From Acanthornis magna (lineage: Eukaryota > Chordata > Aves > Passeriformes > Acanthizidae), in the NCBI GenBank assembly GCA_036785705.1, contig JAWUZG010000001.1, positions 8,618,001-8,682,000 of the forward strand: a stretch of DNA of 64,000 bases, in the 5' to 3' direction. A program made the translations under genes and the position numbers. Below the pieces are notes generated by a model. It searched no databases, was not told the origin of the DNA, and was given only the letters and a program-made list of their open reading frames with translations. Positions within the stretch are counted from its first letter, which is position 1. Every line of letters begins with the position of its first letter. Of this stretch, positions 48,433 through 60,021 are shown piece after piece.

Positions 48433-48459
48433 GGTTTTGGTTTGGTTTGGTTTGGTTTT
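48433..48459. repeat. GGTTT microsatellite
   Basis: Five imperfect GGTTT/GGTTTT units in tandem. About 80 bases downstream a 12-base unit (GTTGGATCTTCT / GTTGGATCTTTT) is duplicated at 48537-48560. Confidence 0.9.
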
Positions 48460-48560
48460 ATTAGTCTGAAATATTTGACATATCTGATACTTTAGATATT
48501 TGAGACAGGCAGTGGCAGGCCTTGTCATGCATTCTCGTTGGATCTTCTGTTGGATCTTTT

Positions 48561-49080
48561 CCTGTGATTAAGTCCTTTTGCTACAAATGTTCATAGACTC
48601 CATTGATCTGCAGACTAGAAGTTGTCATTTTAATCATCTGTCATGTCTAATCACATGACACAAACCCCAGACTTCTACAAATGGTTCTTGCCTGAATCTC
48701 TCGTCCTCTCTAAGTATTACACCCTACTTTGATTTTATAGGCTTCTTATCAGGGAAAGCCTCCAACATGAAACTTGGTCTCTCTGCCCTGGATTTTGGAC
48801 TTTTCACTCTTGAAGTTCATTTAGACCAATGCTGCACATTTACTGATTTTTTGCCTATTTCAATTATAATAAACATACTAAACAAATTTGTCACAAAAAA
48901 TGCCGTTAGTGGAGCAATGTTGAAGTGAGTCGTTTCTTGAAGAAAAAGGTCTGCTAGAGCCTATTGAAAAGACAGAAATTAGTTAGATGATGCCATCTGA
49001 CTCTCTTCCTGTAATACCAGGCTATTTAAATTTTCATTCAAGTCTACTGAAATTGATGTAAAGGTGATAAATCATTGAAT
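48561..49080. other. AT-rich spacer
   Basis: I see no gene, RNA or repeat here. Confidence 0.6.
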
Positions 49081-49128
49081 GAAGCTCTCAGTTATTAGTT
49101 GAAGCTCTCAGTTATTAGTTGAAGCCCT
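49081..49128. repeat. 20-bp tandem duplication, 2.4 copies
   Basis: GAAGCTCTCAGTTATTAGTT is present twice without a mismatch at 49081-49100 and 49101-49120, followed by a partial third copy (GAAGCCCT) to 49128. Perfect identity points to a recent duplication, and the locus may be variable in copy number. Confidence 0.95.
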
Positions 49129-50207
49129 GAAGCAAGACTTCCTAAGCCTGCAGATTCTGAGGTACATATACCCTGGTTCTGCGCAGGCTAAACTGGTCCT
49201 TCCTATGCAGTTATATTTTATTAACACCTGGCTGAGCCTTCAAACTTTGCTTTCGGGATTTTCTTCTCCAGAATGATTTCATCCTCATCTCGTTCACTGT
49301 CCCCAAAGCTGCTCAATGACCACAGAAGAAGTTGCTGGAGTGACACTGTTTCAGATGGCAGCAATACCCAGCCACATATGTGCTCAGATCTGCAGGCTGA
49401 GCAAAAGATTTCCCCCCCAAATTTGGCTACTTCCCTTCTTCAGTCCTTCTCTCCTATAAATCCCACCGCAGCAAACTAATGAAAGAACCAACGACGCACA
49501 AAACAAAGCAAAACCAGGGACTGTAAGAAGGGAACAGGTCCAGCAGAGGTTCTCCAAGACTTCTATAATTTTCCTCTTGCAAACAGTTTCGGTGTTTTCA
49601 GTCTGTGATACTTGTGGTTTGAAGATTTTACTCCATGATTCTTGTGGTTTTCAGCCTGGCTGAGTCAGGCTGTGATACTGCTACAGCTAAGAGAAATATC
49701 TCAGCTAACCCAATTAGTCTCTAGTATTAATAATACCAGATGATGATGTATGCATTGGTTCGTTGATTCTGAAATTGTTCATCTCTGCAGTGTACATAAG
49801 AGGTGTATAACTTTTTATCAAGTTGTATTCAAAACTTCTTTCGCATGGGACTTTACCATAAAATTGCTTTTCACTTTACTTCTTAGAAGAAATATTGCAA
49901 AAAAAGAAAAAAAAAATAAATGTGCTAAGAAAATTATGTAACTTTTTTAAAAATGAGAATGCTGTGCTTGGAAATGCTGTTAACACATTCAGAGAAACTT
50001 AGAAAGCCACACAATAATTATATTCAAAATCTGTAGCTCTTCATGAAATTTACTCAGACAATTCTCCGTATAAAGGAAAACAAAACACATTCTTTAGTAG
50101 TGCTTCTGAAGCTGCCTTGGATATTGCAGGTCTCGCTTTGGCAGTTCTCTCACAAGCACAGAGAATAAAGGTGCAGCAAACTTTGAAAAAGAGATTGTAA
50201 TAGATGT
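49129..50207. other. Spacer, no gene recognised
   Basis: An imperfect direct duplication around 'gatacttgtggttt' / 'gattcttgtggtttt' lies at 49607-49651. A 68-codon frame at 49273-49479 has no recognisable domain. A-rich runs occur near 49.90 kb. Confidence 0.5.
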
Positions 50208-50352
50208 TTCTTTTTCTCCTTTCTTCTTATTTTGCTCCTTCCTGACTTCCTTTCTTTCCTCTCCTTTCTCCTTTTTCCTCTTTTTCTTTCATCCCTTCTT
50301 TCTCTTTCCATCTCTCTTACTTTCACTATCTCTTTTGCTTTCTCATTCTCCA
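50208..50352. repeat. Polypyrimidine (CT-rich) tract
   Basis: About 145 bases are nearly all C and T on the plus strand (TTTCTTTTTCTCC... to TTCTCATTCTCC), with only scattered purines. It is the degenerate counterpart of the 15.1-kb purine tract. The 67-codon lysine/arginine/glutamate frame on the minus strand is a product of the tract. Confidence 0.93.
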
Positions 50353-50354
50353 TG

Positions 50355-50382
50355 TTGATTGGTTGGTTGGTTAGTTGGTTTT
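50355..50382. repeat. TTGG microsatellite
   Basis: About six imperfect TTGG units (one reads TTAG, one TTGA) directly follow the polypyrimidine tract. Confidence 0.85.
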
Positions 50383-51397
50383 AACTGTCCTATGGCTTAG
50401 TTCTAGATAGAAAGATTCCTTTTACTTTGAAATGAGCCATTTATGAAATGACGTGGAAAGCTTATAGCCTAAAAAGGGAAAAAACCCAACAATTTTAACT
50501 GAAATAATTGAAGGATTCTATTTCAAAAGAATGCTTATATTGAAAGGAAACCAAAAGTTAATCAAGGTGTAAACCTATTACAAGCTTTGAAGGTAAAATT
50601 ATGTATTTCATTTTGATTAACAATAAGTACTGGACCCACACAATGTAAAAATGGAATTTTTTACATTTATTTTTCAAATTCATCCATGAAAAGTCAATTT
50701 ATTTTCATAGCTCTAATCAGAATTCTAGCTATCTGTGCTTCCTTTCTCAGCTTCCCATCCTTCCTTTCCTTCCTCCCAGAGAATTGTGCTACAGTTTTGT
50801 TATACATCAATTGATCTTAAACACTTTTTTGTTGCTGGCTCTGTGAGCTCTCTTATGTTTCCAGTTACAAAAAAATCATTTTTAGTCCAAAACCTGAAGG
50901 TCACTAATTAGCTCATTTCTGTTCCATAACAGAAGAAACAGCGTTAACTTCCGTAGCATCTAAGCTGAATATAAATGCCTCATTAATCTTAGACATACGA
51001 ACGCAAGTATCCGAGGATGGATGACAATGGAGAAAAATAGCTCTGGAGAGGAAGGCACAGAAAGACCAGACAGTGTTTATTACCATAAAGATATTCTTAT
51101 GTGCTCCATGGACTGAGTGATATCAGGGCACAATGCAAGGTTTTGAAGAAGTGAAGATGTTCCGTTGAGCAAAGCATTGTTTGTAAATAGTGAAGTTGAT
51201 TCCAGAATTTCTGCGGAAAGCTCTCCCAGAGCTATACTCATCACCTTTTTAATTTTTAAAGAAAGTGGAGGCAGTTAATTTCCTTGGTCAACACAAAGCT
51301 TCCTTCTGGGCCAGGGCGTGTCCGCTTCGTTGCCATATGTTTTATTGCTCTCTCCTCCCAGGCCCCTTGGGAATGCCCTGGGGGGCCTGCGCAGAAT
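50383..51397. other. AT-rich spacer
   Basis: No gene, RNA or repeat is recognised. The GC content rises at about 51.29 kb, at the entry to the following small GC-rich patch. Confidence 0.55.
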
Positions 51398-51447
51398 CCT
51401 GCTGCACTCAGAGTCCTGCTGGATTCAGAGTCCTGCTGGACTCCAAG
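51398..51447. repeat. 17-bp tandem repeat, three copies
   Basis: The unit CCTGCTGCACTCAGAGT occurs at 51398-51414, again at 51415-51431 with two changes, and in a shortened third copy at 51432-51447. It lies in a 51.29-51.50 kb GC-rich patch in which all three plus-strand frames or their complements stay open for 79-88 codons; none has a recognisable domain. The unit is not a multiple of three, so it would shift frame from copy to copy, which argues against coding use. Confidence 0.9.
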
Positions 51448-51519
51448 CTGGGCCCTGATCACAATTTGTGCAAACACAAAGTCGCGTCCTATCTGCTGGG
51501 AGCATTCTGCAATGTTCAT

Positions 51520-54500
51520 TTAAATGAATAAAACTAATCAATGGATCATTTGAATTTCACATAATTATGTGTAAGTTGGAGAGGAAAACATGTTCATTAG
51601 AATTGAGACCTAATTATTTGTTAGTGCTGCTACACAGCAAGTCACAGAAGTTTTCATATGTGAAACTAAAGATATTGAGATTTTCATTCGTTCCAGTTGA
51701 ACTTGAAAGTCAAAGTTGATGGCGTTGTGGGTTGTCTTTGGGAATATTTCAATAGCAAATATACAGTATTAAGTACCTAAAATAATATTATAATGGTTAA
51801 GCCAAAATGAATAAGGATGAAATAGTAAAACCCTAATGCCTCATTTCCACACATTTGTTACAACTTCTTTAATTGACATGTTCTGACAATGCACTTCGAT
51901 TATAATGTAGCTATCTTTCCAGTTGAAGAATCTTCTACTGTAGTAATTAAGATTCTCTTAGTTTTCCAGTTAAAGTGCTCTAGAGAATTGTTTATTCTTT
52001 CAAAGTATTTCTTTTCAAAGAAAAAAAAAAAGCCCCAAAAAATCCACCCCACTAACAGTTCTTTCAAAAAAAGGTTTGTGTCTGTTAAATCAAACTTGGG
52101 ATAAGTAATTCTTTCATGAAATCAGGATGACTTCCTAATGTCTCTTAGTAAAAAACAAAATTAAACAAACCAAGCAAAACTACAAACAAATCACCAAAAA
52201 CCCAAATAAACAAAACCACAACATAATAAACTATTCTTACCTTATCAACATCCTTCCATAAGTATTATGGGAGCATGTGAGAAAGTTGAGACTGGAGAGA
52301 TTTGCGGTTGAGTTTTTTTAAAGAAAATTTTAAACATAATCTTGAAACCTTTGTATGCTTTATTCAATCATCTGGCTATAAAACAATTTGCCATTCACAT
52401 GCTAGTTGCTGTAGCTGTGAAAATATGTGAAATACGATATCCTGACTTACAGATATCTATGTTTCTTGTCTAATAAATTTTTTTTCATAACAGAGAAATA
52501 GAAATATTGAAAATAGATGAAACTCAGTACCACCACTTAAACTGAAGGAACCAAATCTTATTTCTTCACTGGTTTAACTCATTTTTTACTCTGTTCCCCA
52601 AATGGAACTTCAAGAGACAATACTAACATTTTCTTTTCCCTTATTAGTATTCCTGGGAAAATCTAACAAAGCAGATTAAAATATGATTTCTGCAGTATTA
52701 ACAGGCAGTGCTGTGCCCCAGGACTAGCTTTGTCCTTTGTGGGAAAGTTTTATTTGATCACTGAAAGTTTAATTTGAAGGACCATCATTTAGCTTTAAAA
52801 GGACTAACCTGTCTATAGGAGATTATACTAGAAAGATGCATGAGATAGGTTGCAAATTAAAAGATTATTTTATTCCAGTTAGATTTTTGCTTCCACAGAA
52901 AGAAATATAGTGTGTGAGAAGAGATGGCAGTCTCAGATTCTGTTTTATTAACAAAGCTGTAAAATGACAGTTGCCTTAATGAAATAGAGGAAGTCTAAAA
53001 AAAAAGATAGAAAAAAAATAAAGGAAAAGAGAGACTGTGGCCTCCTATATAAACAATAGCCTTTGTCTGTTACATCATCACACTGTAATTAGATTTATTA
53101 CGCCTGTATGCTCATGCTTTGAGTAAGTGGAATATGTGATGTGAGTTTAATTGGCTTATTTGTCGTGCTGAGTTCACTAGTGCATTCGAGCCTGCCTTGT
53201 CCTGCTGCTATTAGAAACATCTCTTGTAGAAAAATCAGCCATTCCACCACAATCTTTCAGAAATATTCCCCTGCAACAAATGCCAACATTTTTTAAATTA
53301 GATAGGAGACTTAACCTATCAACAAAGTAGCTTTTACCTCCTGCTTTTCCCCTCCTTCTCATCATATTTGAGAAATCTCTGTCCTTCCAGTTCCGGTGCC
53401 AAACCCGCTCATCAAAAGCACAAATTCTCTTTTTATTTCTGCCACAGGCTTCAGACTATTTCTGGCTGCTCAGAGAATGAATAACACTGGGCAGCTCGTT
53501 TCATCTGTCTGTGTCTTTATATAGCAGCTCTGTGAATAGAAGGAATAGATCTTAACCCATCCTGGAGACTGCGGAATGAGGAATAGAGTAAGAGCATAAT
53601 TTGTAATGAATGTTATGGATACTCAGAAATAATCATATGGAGTAATGGAATAACATAATTGCCCATATTTTAGGTCTTCAGGCCTGTACATTATTCCAAC
53701 CATATCAAGGTGAATTATGTCTAGGGAATTAGAATCTACAATTGAATTGACTGAGTTTATTTCTCTTTTCTATTTGCTTATAGAAAACAATTGTGTCTAT
53801 TTTAATGTCACTATCAATAACCATCAAACCTAAATGGAGTTAAATGAAAACATGCAAAAATAGGGAGAAATTAATTTAAACCCAACCCAAAGAAAACGTT
53901 CATATCCAGTGCAAGATCTTCTGGAGACTGAAACCAACTGATAAATTGTATGATTGTCTTTGAGGGATCTGTTACTATTAATACCAGGTGTTCACTGCAT
54001 TTCTGTGCAGACATTTTTTCAAACTTCTGCTATTTATGTTGCATCATCTGTGCAATTTCCTTCCACAAACAGACAGTGAAGAGTAAATCATGAAAGTAAA
54101 ATGTACATTCATATATTTAATCTCTAAATTATTAGTGAAAGGCAAGATTTTGCTAAACACAGCCTTGCTCTTTAGAGAGAGAATTGATGGTAATTTTCTA
54201 GTTACAGCCTCAATTGATACAGGATATGGATTTTATTGTCTTGTTATCTTAGGAATGGAGGGTGACCCTGCATTTCAATCATCCAACAATAATTAGCAAT
54301 TAATAAATAAATGACATTGGAATATTTGTCAGAATCAGTGAGTAATCTAGACTGAGCCATGGGCTGACATCCTGTCTGGTCAGATGAGATCATCTGAGTT
54401 GTCTTTGTGCATCCTGAGCTCAAATTTCCCTTTTGTTTGGAATCAGTAAGCTTGCATGGATAGTAAAGTCCTGTCTGCTCCCTTAGGACATCCATTATAT

Positions 54501-54600
54501 TGAGGACTTTAAAAAACAAAAAAAAGTTAAGTCTTTGGTTTTGCCAGGTTACTTTATGATTGTGCAACAGTTCTCTTTGTTTTTTCTTCCTTTTTTTAGG
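51520..54600. other. AT-rich spacer with A/C-rich stretch
   Basis: An A/C-only-like low-complexity stretch occupies about 52148-52222 and an A run lies at 52020-52031. Purine-rich AAAGA runs occur near 53.0 kb. No gene, RNA or repeat family is recognised. Confidence 0.55.
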
Positions 54601-57600
54601 AAGAGAATTCAGTCGTGGTGTTGATGAGCTCTAGACATAGTTTTAGCTGGACTTTTTGTTGCAGGATTTATAAAAATATATACATGTGTGTGGAGCAGAT
54701 AAGTTTGAAAATGCCATCCTAATCAATTGTTTAAATAAGCTCACAAAGTAGCATGCAGAGGTCTTTCTTTTATAGACTCTATAAAATGCACATAAATCAA
54801 GCTCTGAAATAAAATGCAGTAATGGGCATAACCTGTTTAAAATAATATCCTTTGCATACAACTCTTTTTATTACTATTTTGGCTAAGAGTATTTGTTGGA
54901 TTTTTTTAAAAAATATGCTTCAAACACTTTAAAATATATTTTAAATATACTTCAAAAATATAGTTCAAATCAAAGTCTTTGGTGCATGATGGTTTGTAAT
55001 TTTCCCTTGTCTGCTTTGTAGGTGGTATGGTATGATGTTGTTTACTTCCAAAACACGAAATTTAATAATAGAAATGTCCTACTCTTTGCTTTCGAAAGAG
55101 AGTCAATTATACTTGAAACTTGAATTGCTGCTGCATGGTTTTTGGCAAAAGGTGAATTATGCTTTAAATTAAAGAGAAGTGTGTGCAAAAACTGTGCACA
55201 TTTGTTTTGCTGAGCTCTGTGATCTTAAGGACATATTAGAAATTGGGTATTAAAAACAAGTTATCTATGATGCAATCAGCAATGACAAATTTTGTTTTCA
55301 ATTACTCTGCTAAGTACTGCAAACCATGTCTTGATCCTGAGCTGCTGAAATAATGGGAATTTTATCATTGTCTTCAGTCCATATGGGATAAAGGTAATAG
55401 AAGAGGGTGAAGGAGTATGAATTAGAAAAGCATTTCATGAAAGAATGGATTTGAAAAGTAGGAACTAACAAGGGTGGTTATAGATCTGGCCATGTTCACT
55501 GGAGGAAAATGCAGAGAAGCATAAAAGTTATCTACCAATGCATAAAAATACCATAAAGAGGGACCAATTATTAATTTTTCTCAATAATTGAACACATAAC
55601 TAGGAGTAATGGGCATAGTCTTTTAAACTTAAATGGTAGAAATAAACTTTATAGGATACAATTATACAATGAAATATTCTGCCAATGGAAATTACAGAAT
55701 TATTGGTACAGAAGGTATTTAGAGCTGAGCCTTGCAATACATGTGTAGAAGAAACTTCCTCATGAAAAGACATATCCAACTTTGAAAATTGCAAGTACAA
55801 GAACACAAATTTAGCCATAGGAAAGAGCTGTAACAGAGTCCCATAAACTCCAGCAGTGGCTCAGCCAGCACACCCAGAGCCCTCGTTCACCATGCAGTCT
55901 CACTGAGCTGCTGGGGGATCCTTGGCACAGGAAGGGTGATGGCATTTGCCTCCTGCCTGCATTCCAGCTGTTAGACCTAGATGTTGTAAGGTGTCTTAAG
56001 TGTGTGGGATAAAGAGAAAAAAATAATAGAAGATCAGAGAAGATAGGTGTGTCTATATGCAGGGGCTATGTTTGCACCTGCATTCATTTCCTGAATTGCT
56101 GTAGTCTTAACTTTTCCTTCCTGGAAGCAAATGTAAGCAAGTCCCAGCATTTGGGGCATAACAACTTGTGCTGAGGTCCAAGAGGGAATTTGCTCAGTTC
56201 TGGAAGGGAGTCATCCTTCCTGCTTGCTGGTTCCTGTTCCCTCTGCTCTGCAGTCAAGGGATCTGAGCCGCAGTGACCAACACCAACATACATTTCTCAT
56301 GAAGGGACTAGAGAAGGTGAAAGTATCCAATTCAGAAATTCACAGTGCTGCCAAACTTTGGCTGACTCCCCACAGCTCAAACTGAAGTGCTTACTCTTTC
56401 TGAATCCTTTTCAGACATACTTTCCCAAACCTACACATCCACAAATTGCACAGACAAGTGCTCGTGGACATAAGTTCTCCAAACCTTTTCAGACCATATC
56501 CTCGTAGAGCGCAGACTGGGTCACCCCAGTGTCTGGAGGGACTGTGGATGGGAGACAGAGAAGAAGTCAGGCCTGCCCCGAAGGATTTTTGCCTTTCTTT
56601 AACGCCCAGCTTGCACCCTGCACATGGATCTGTGGTGCTGGGCTCTTCCTCTTCTGCAGGAGTTTATACACAGTGTTTTCTGAGCAGCAGAACACTGGGC
56701 TTCCTTGAGAATAAAACCTAAAGATGCACATGCACCTGTTTGGGAAAAAGTGGTTTTGAAGTTTTTTGTTGTCTTGTCTCCTGGTGAGGTCTGCAGATGC
56801 AGTCTGTAATTAATGTAAAATATTGTCAGGTGTTTGCAACCCTACATTTCCATCTGTGAAAATCTGGCCTGCCCTGAATCTCAGTGGAAGGCAAATGTTT
56901 GTGAAAGCACTGAGCTGAACCCACAGGAGGACTTGCTGTAGTTATTTGAAATGTGAAATGTAATTTATATTTAAGGAACGTAGGATTCATGGACTAAATA
57001 GTTTCCGTTGTTTTGAACCCAGTGGATTTACATTAGGAGTGGATTTGGCCTTTAACATTACCGTTTAGAAGTTTTCACAGCTCTCGGGTTCTTCTTACAG
57101 AGCAATAGGTTCCCACGAACCATGTAATCTCTTCCATACCTGACTGTGAGTTTGATTTCCTGCCTCTCCAGGAAATAAAAACTGATGTCTACTGTATAGG
57201 GTAAGGCCAGTATATGAAGGCATGAATCAGTCCTTTAGTACATTTAGGAAAATGTCTTTGGTTTGGGTGGGGGTGGGGGGCAGGGAATGGCATTATTGTT
57301 ATTTTCTTCTTTTTAGCAAGTAGATTAAATAGATTTGTAAGATTTGTAATAGATTTGTAAATTCCTCAGTCAGTTGTAAATAAATGGAAATCACATCACA
57401 AGATAGGAAACCAGCTAAAGAGCTGAGCTTCTGCAAGTCTCTAAAACAGCCCTGAGACTGCCAATGTAAAGGGTGCTTACCAAGAAATCTGAGCCACTGT
57501 GAGTGATATTTGTATGTCTCAGAGACTCTATTGAGCGATAAGAGATGATAGGAATGATGCACGTGAATATTTGCCTGCTCAGTTAATTTTGATATAAATG

Positions 57601-59920
57601 TTCTAGGTATTGCTCCTAGCAGCATCATATTAGCCTTTACTGAGTTGTTATTCTACAGTAATCCATAAAATTTTTGCAATTATTCATCCCCTGAAGACTG
57701 TTTATGAAATTTTTGTGCGCTTTTAGAGTTACAGAATGGGTGTTTCAAAATGAGTGTGCAAATTTTGTAAGAACTGTGCTCATCTAGGTGTAAAACAAAG
57801 CAAAGTTGTCGATGGTATTTATTGCACACTATTTCCTCAGGTGCTTTACAAATTAAAATAACAAGGCCTTAAGAATTAAATGAGAAAGAAGAGGGAGGAG
57901 GGGGGATTGTGAAGAAATGCAGTAAGTGGTGGTGAAGGGTATTTTCAGATGGGATTGTGATATGTAAAAGAGAGCTGCTGAAGCAGAGACATGACAGGAG
58001 TCTAATCCAGACGACACGATCTGCAGGGGTTTAATTGCCCATCACTGTTTAGACAGGAATTTTGTGTATTGCCATTTCTTTAGTGATGTTTGCCCAAGTC
58101 TATTGGACAGGTAACACAAATATTTAGAACCAAGGCAGTTGTAATAGTCTGTGGATACCTGAAGGCATCTCAAGCTCAAAAGTCTTGCTTTATGCAAACA
58201 GCAGGATGAAAGTATTATCAGTCAAGGTTCTGCCCAAGTTGCACCTTCGGAGCAGTTTCCTGCCTGGTCTGGCAATGATCCGAGTGATAACAGAGGATGA
58301 GAACCCTCTAACTGCACACAGTCTGTCTTGTTTTTACTTTTACTGCCCCATGCTTCTCTGCTCTCTGTAGCTTGAAATGCTTCTGATTTTGGACTCAGCA
58401 CATTTTCTGCAGAAGAAGATAATGTCAGTGTTTTAAATTCCTCATTTCTATGAGCTAGAGAGTGCACAAACACGTAGATACTTAATTCCTTCAGAAAAAA
58501 GAGGTCACAGACAGGAGGTGAAGCAGCGCTGCCTTAAAAATTACAACGACAGTAAATGTCTGCAGAACTGCTCTACAGGAGAGAGAACTCTTTCCTCCTT
58601 ACAGCACGCTCAAGACCCCCAACCTCGGGAGTGTGAGATATTTGTGCATGTAAATTGGTGTATTTATTGCTGCTCTAACTGGTCAGAGACAAGAAATCTG
58701 AAATTAGTCCTCCTTCTCTTCCTGAGTAGGTGGAATTATTTTCAGAGCAGTCAAAGTCTTTTAAAGTCTCAGGAGAAATATTTTTACATGGCTGATGCAG
58801 AGTCCCTAAATGGAATTACCTTCAGGGGGATTCATGTATGTTTCAATTGATTAAATATTTAAAATCCAACCTGATGAAAGCAGACAATCATGTACACAGT
58901 GGAAAAAGTTCAGGAAAGATCAGCAGAATTTATGTTTTCAACCAAATCAAGAATAAGAAAAGGTTGGTATATGTTACAGGCGTATTTTTATAACATACAT
59001 ACTCACTATATATTAATGTGTGGGTGCACGTGTGCATATATATATCACAGAAAAATCTGTCATGTAAAATCAGCAATCATGTGCCCTATGCAAACATAGC
59101 TAATTCTCCAGGCTCTGTAATGTTCAGCTTGATAATAATGAATGAAAAAAATCAGTATACATCTTTGCAAAGGGTGATAGCAGTAGCAATGTCCTTCCAG
59201 ACTGTCTCTTTTAACTATCCTTAATTAATTAATATGCTACTATGAGGTGAGCAGACAATGCTGGGGATGGGATGTGTAGTCCAGTTGAGATTTACTAAAA
59301 ATGACTTGAAGCTTTTTTCTGGTTGTTCTGCAAAAGTCTGCCCAAAAAGAATTGTTGCACCCTGTCCACCTCTTGGCATTTTATTTAGAAAATTGTTAGC
59401 CTGTCTTGTGGACATTGCGTTTGTCCTCAATATATGGCTTTTACTCTGCTGTCAGACCTTGTGGTTATTCTGAGCTCGTTTTTTCTCCCATATTCTCAGG
59501 GAAAGTAATCTAAAGAAAAGTTAGCCAGCCCCCAATTATTTGCACAGTGAGACAGTTATTTGATCTGTCACATAGGCATGAGCAGAGTCACTAGAGACAA
59601 TTAAAAAGATGCATTTCTTAAATGTTGGGTGCAGGCTGGAAAGCACAGTGCAGATGATCATATGAGAATGCTTCTGGAGTTGAAAGAGTGGTTTTGGTGA
59701 TCTTACTCATGATGAAGCAGCATCTCCTGTATGTGCTGCCTCACCCATTATTTCTCTAGCACTGCATGACAGCATGAAGATATCAAGAATGCATTATTGT
59801 TAATTTTTAGCTTGAATAATTCTGCCATCTATCCTAGCACTTTCATGCTGGGGAAGTAAGCACTGAGTTATTAATTTTGCCACTGTTACTGACATAATAT
59901 AATGATGAACAAAGCTAGAG
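54601..59920. other. AT-rich spacer
   Basis: A ten-base unit around AGATTTGTAA repeats three times at 57331-57360. Moderately GC-rich patches at about 55.84-55.97 and 56.44-56.70 kb carry no recognisable coding domain (the largest frame is 91 codons, 56446-56721). Frames of 109-110 codons near 57.3-57.6 and 58.5-58.85 kb likewise resemble nothing known to me. Confidence 0.5.
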
Positions 59921-60021
59921 TAGAATAGAAGAATAGAATGGAATGGAATGGAATGGAATGGAATAGAATAGAATAGAATAGAATAGAATAGAATAGAATA
60001 GAATAGAATAGAATAGAATAG
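59921..60021. repeat. Composite GAATG/GAATA pentanucleotide repeat
   Basis: After an irregular lead-in (TAGAATAGAAGAATA), five perfect GAATG units fill 59936-59960, and twelve perfect GAATA units fill 59961-60020. The sharp switch from one variant to the other in an otherwise perfect array indicates that the two blocks expanded separately. The minus-strand frames reading repeated FYSIL-type pentapeptides come from the repeat. Confidence 0.98.

Noticed and set aside
59936..59960. GGAAT repeat as possible human satellite contamination
   Set aside because: Only five units, directly continuous with a GAATA array and with flanks like the rest of the window.
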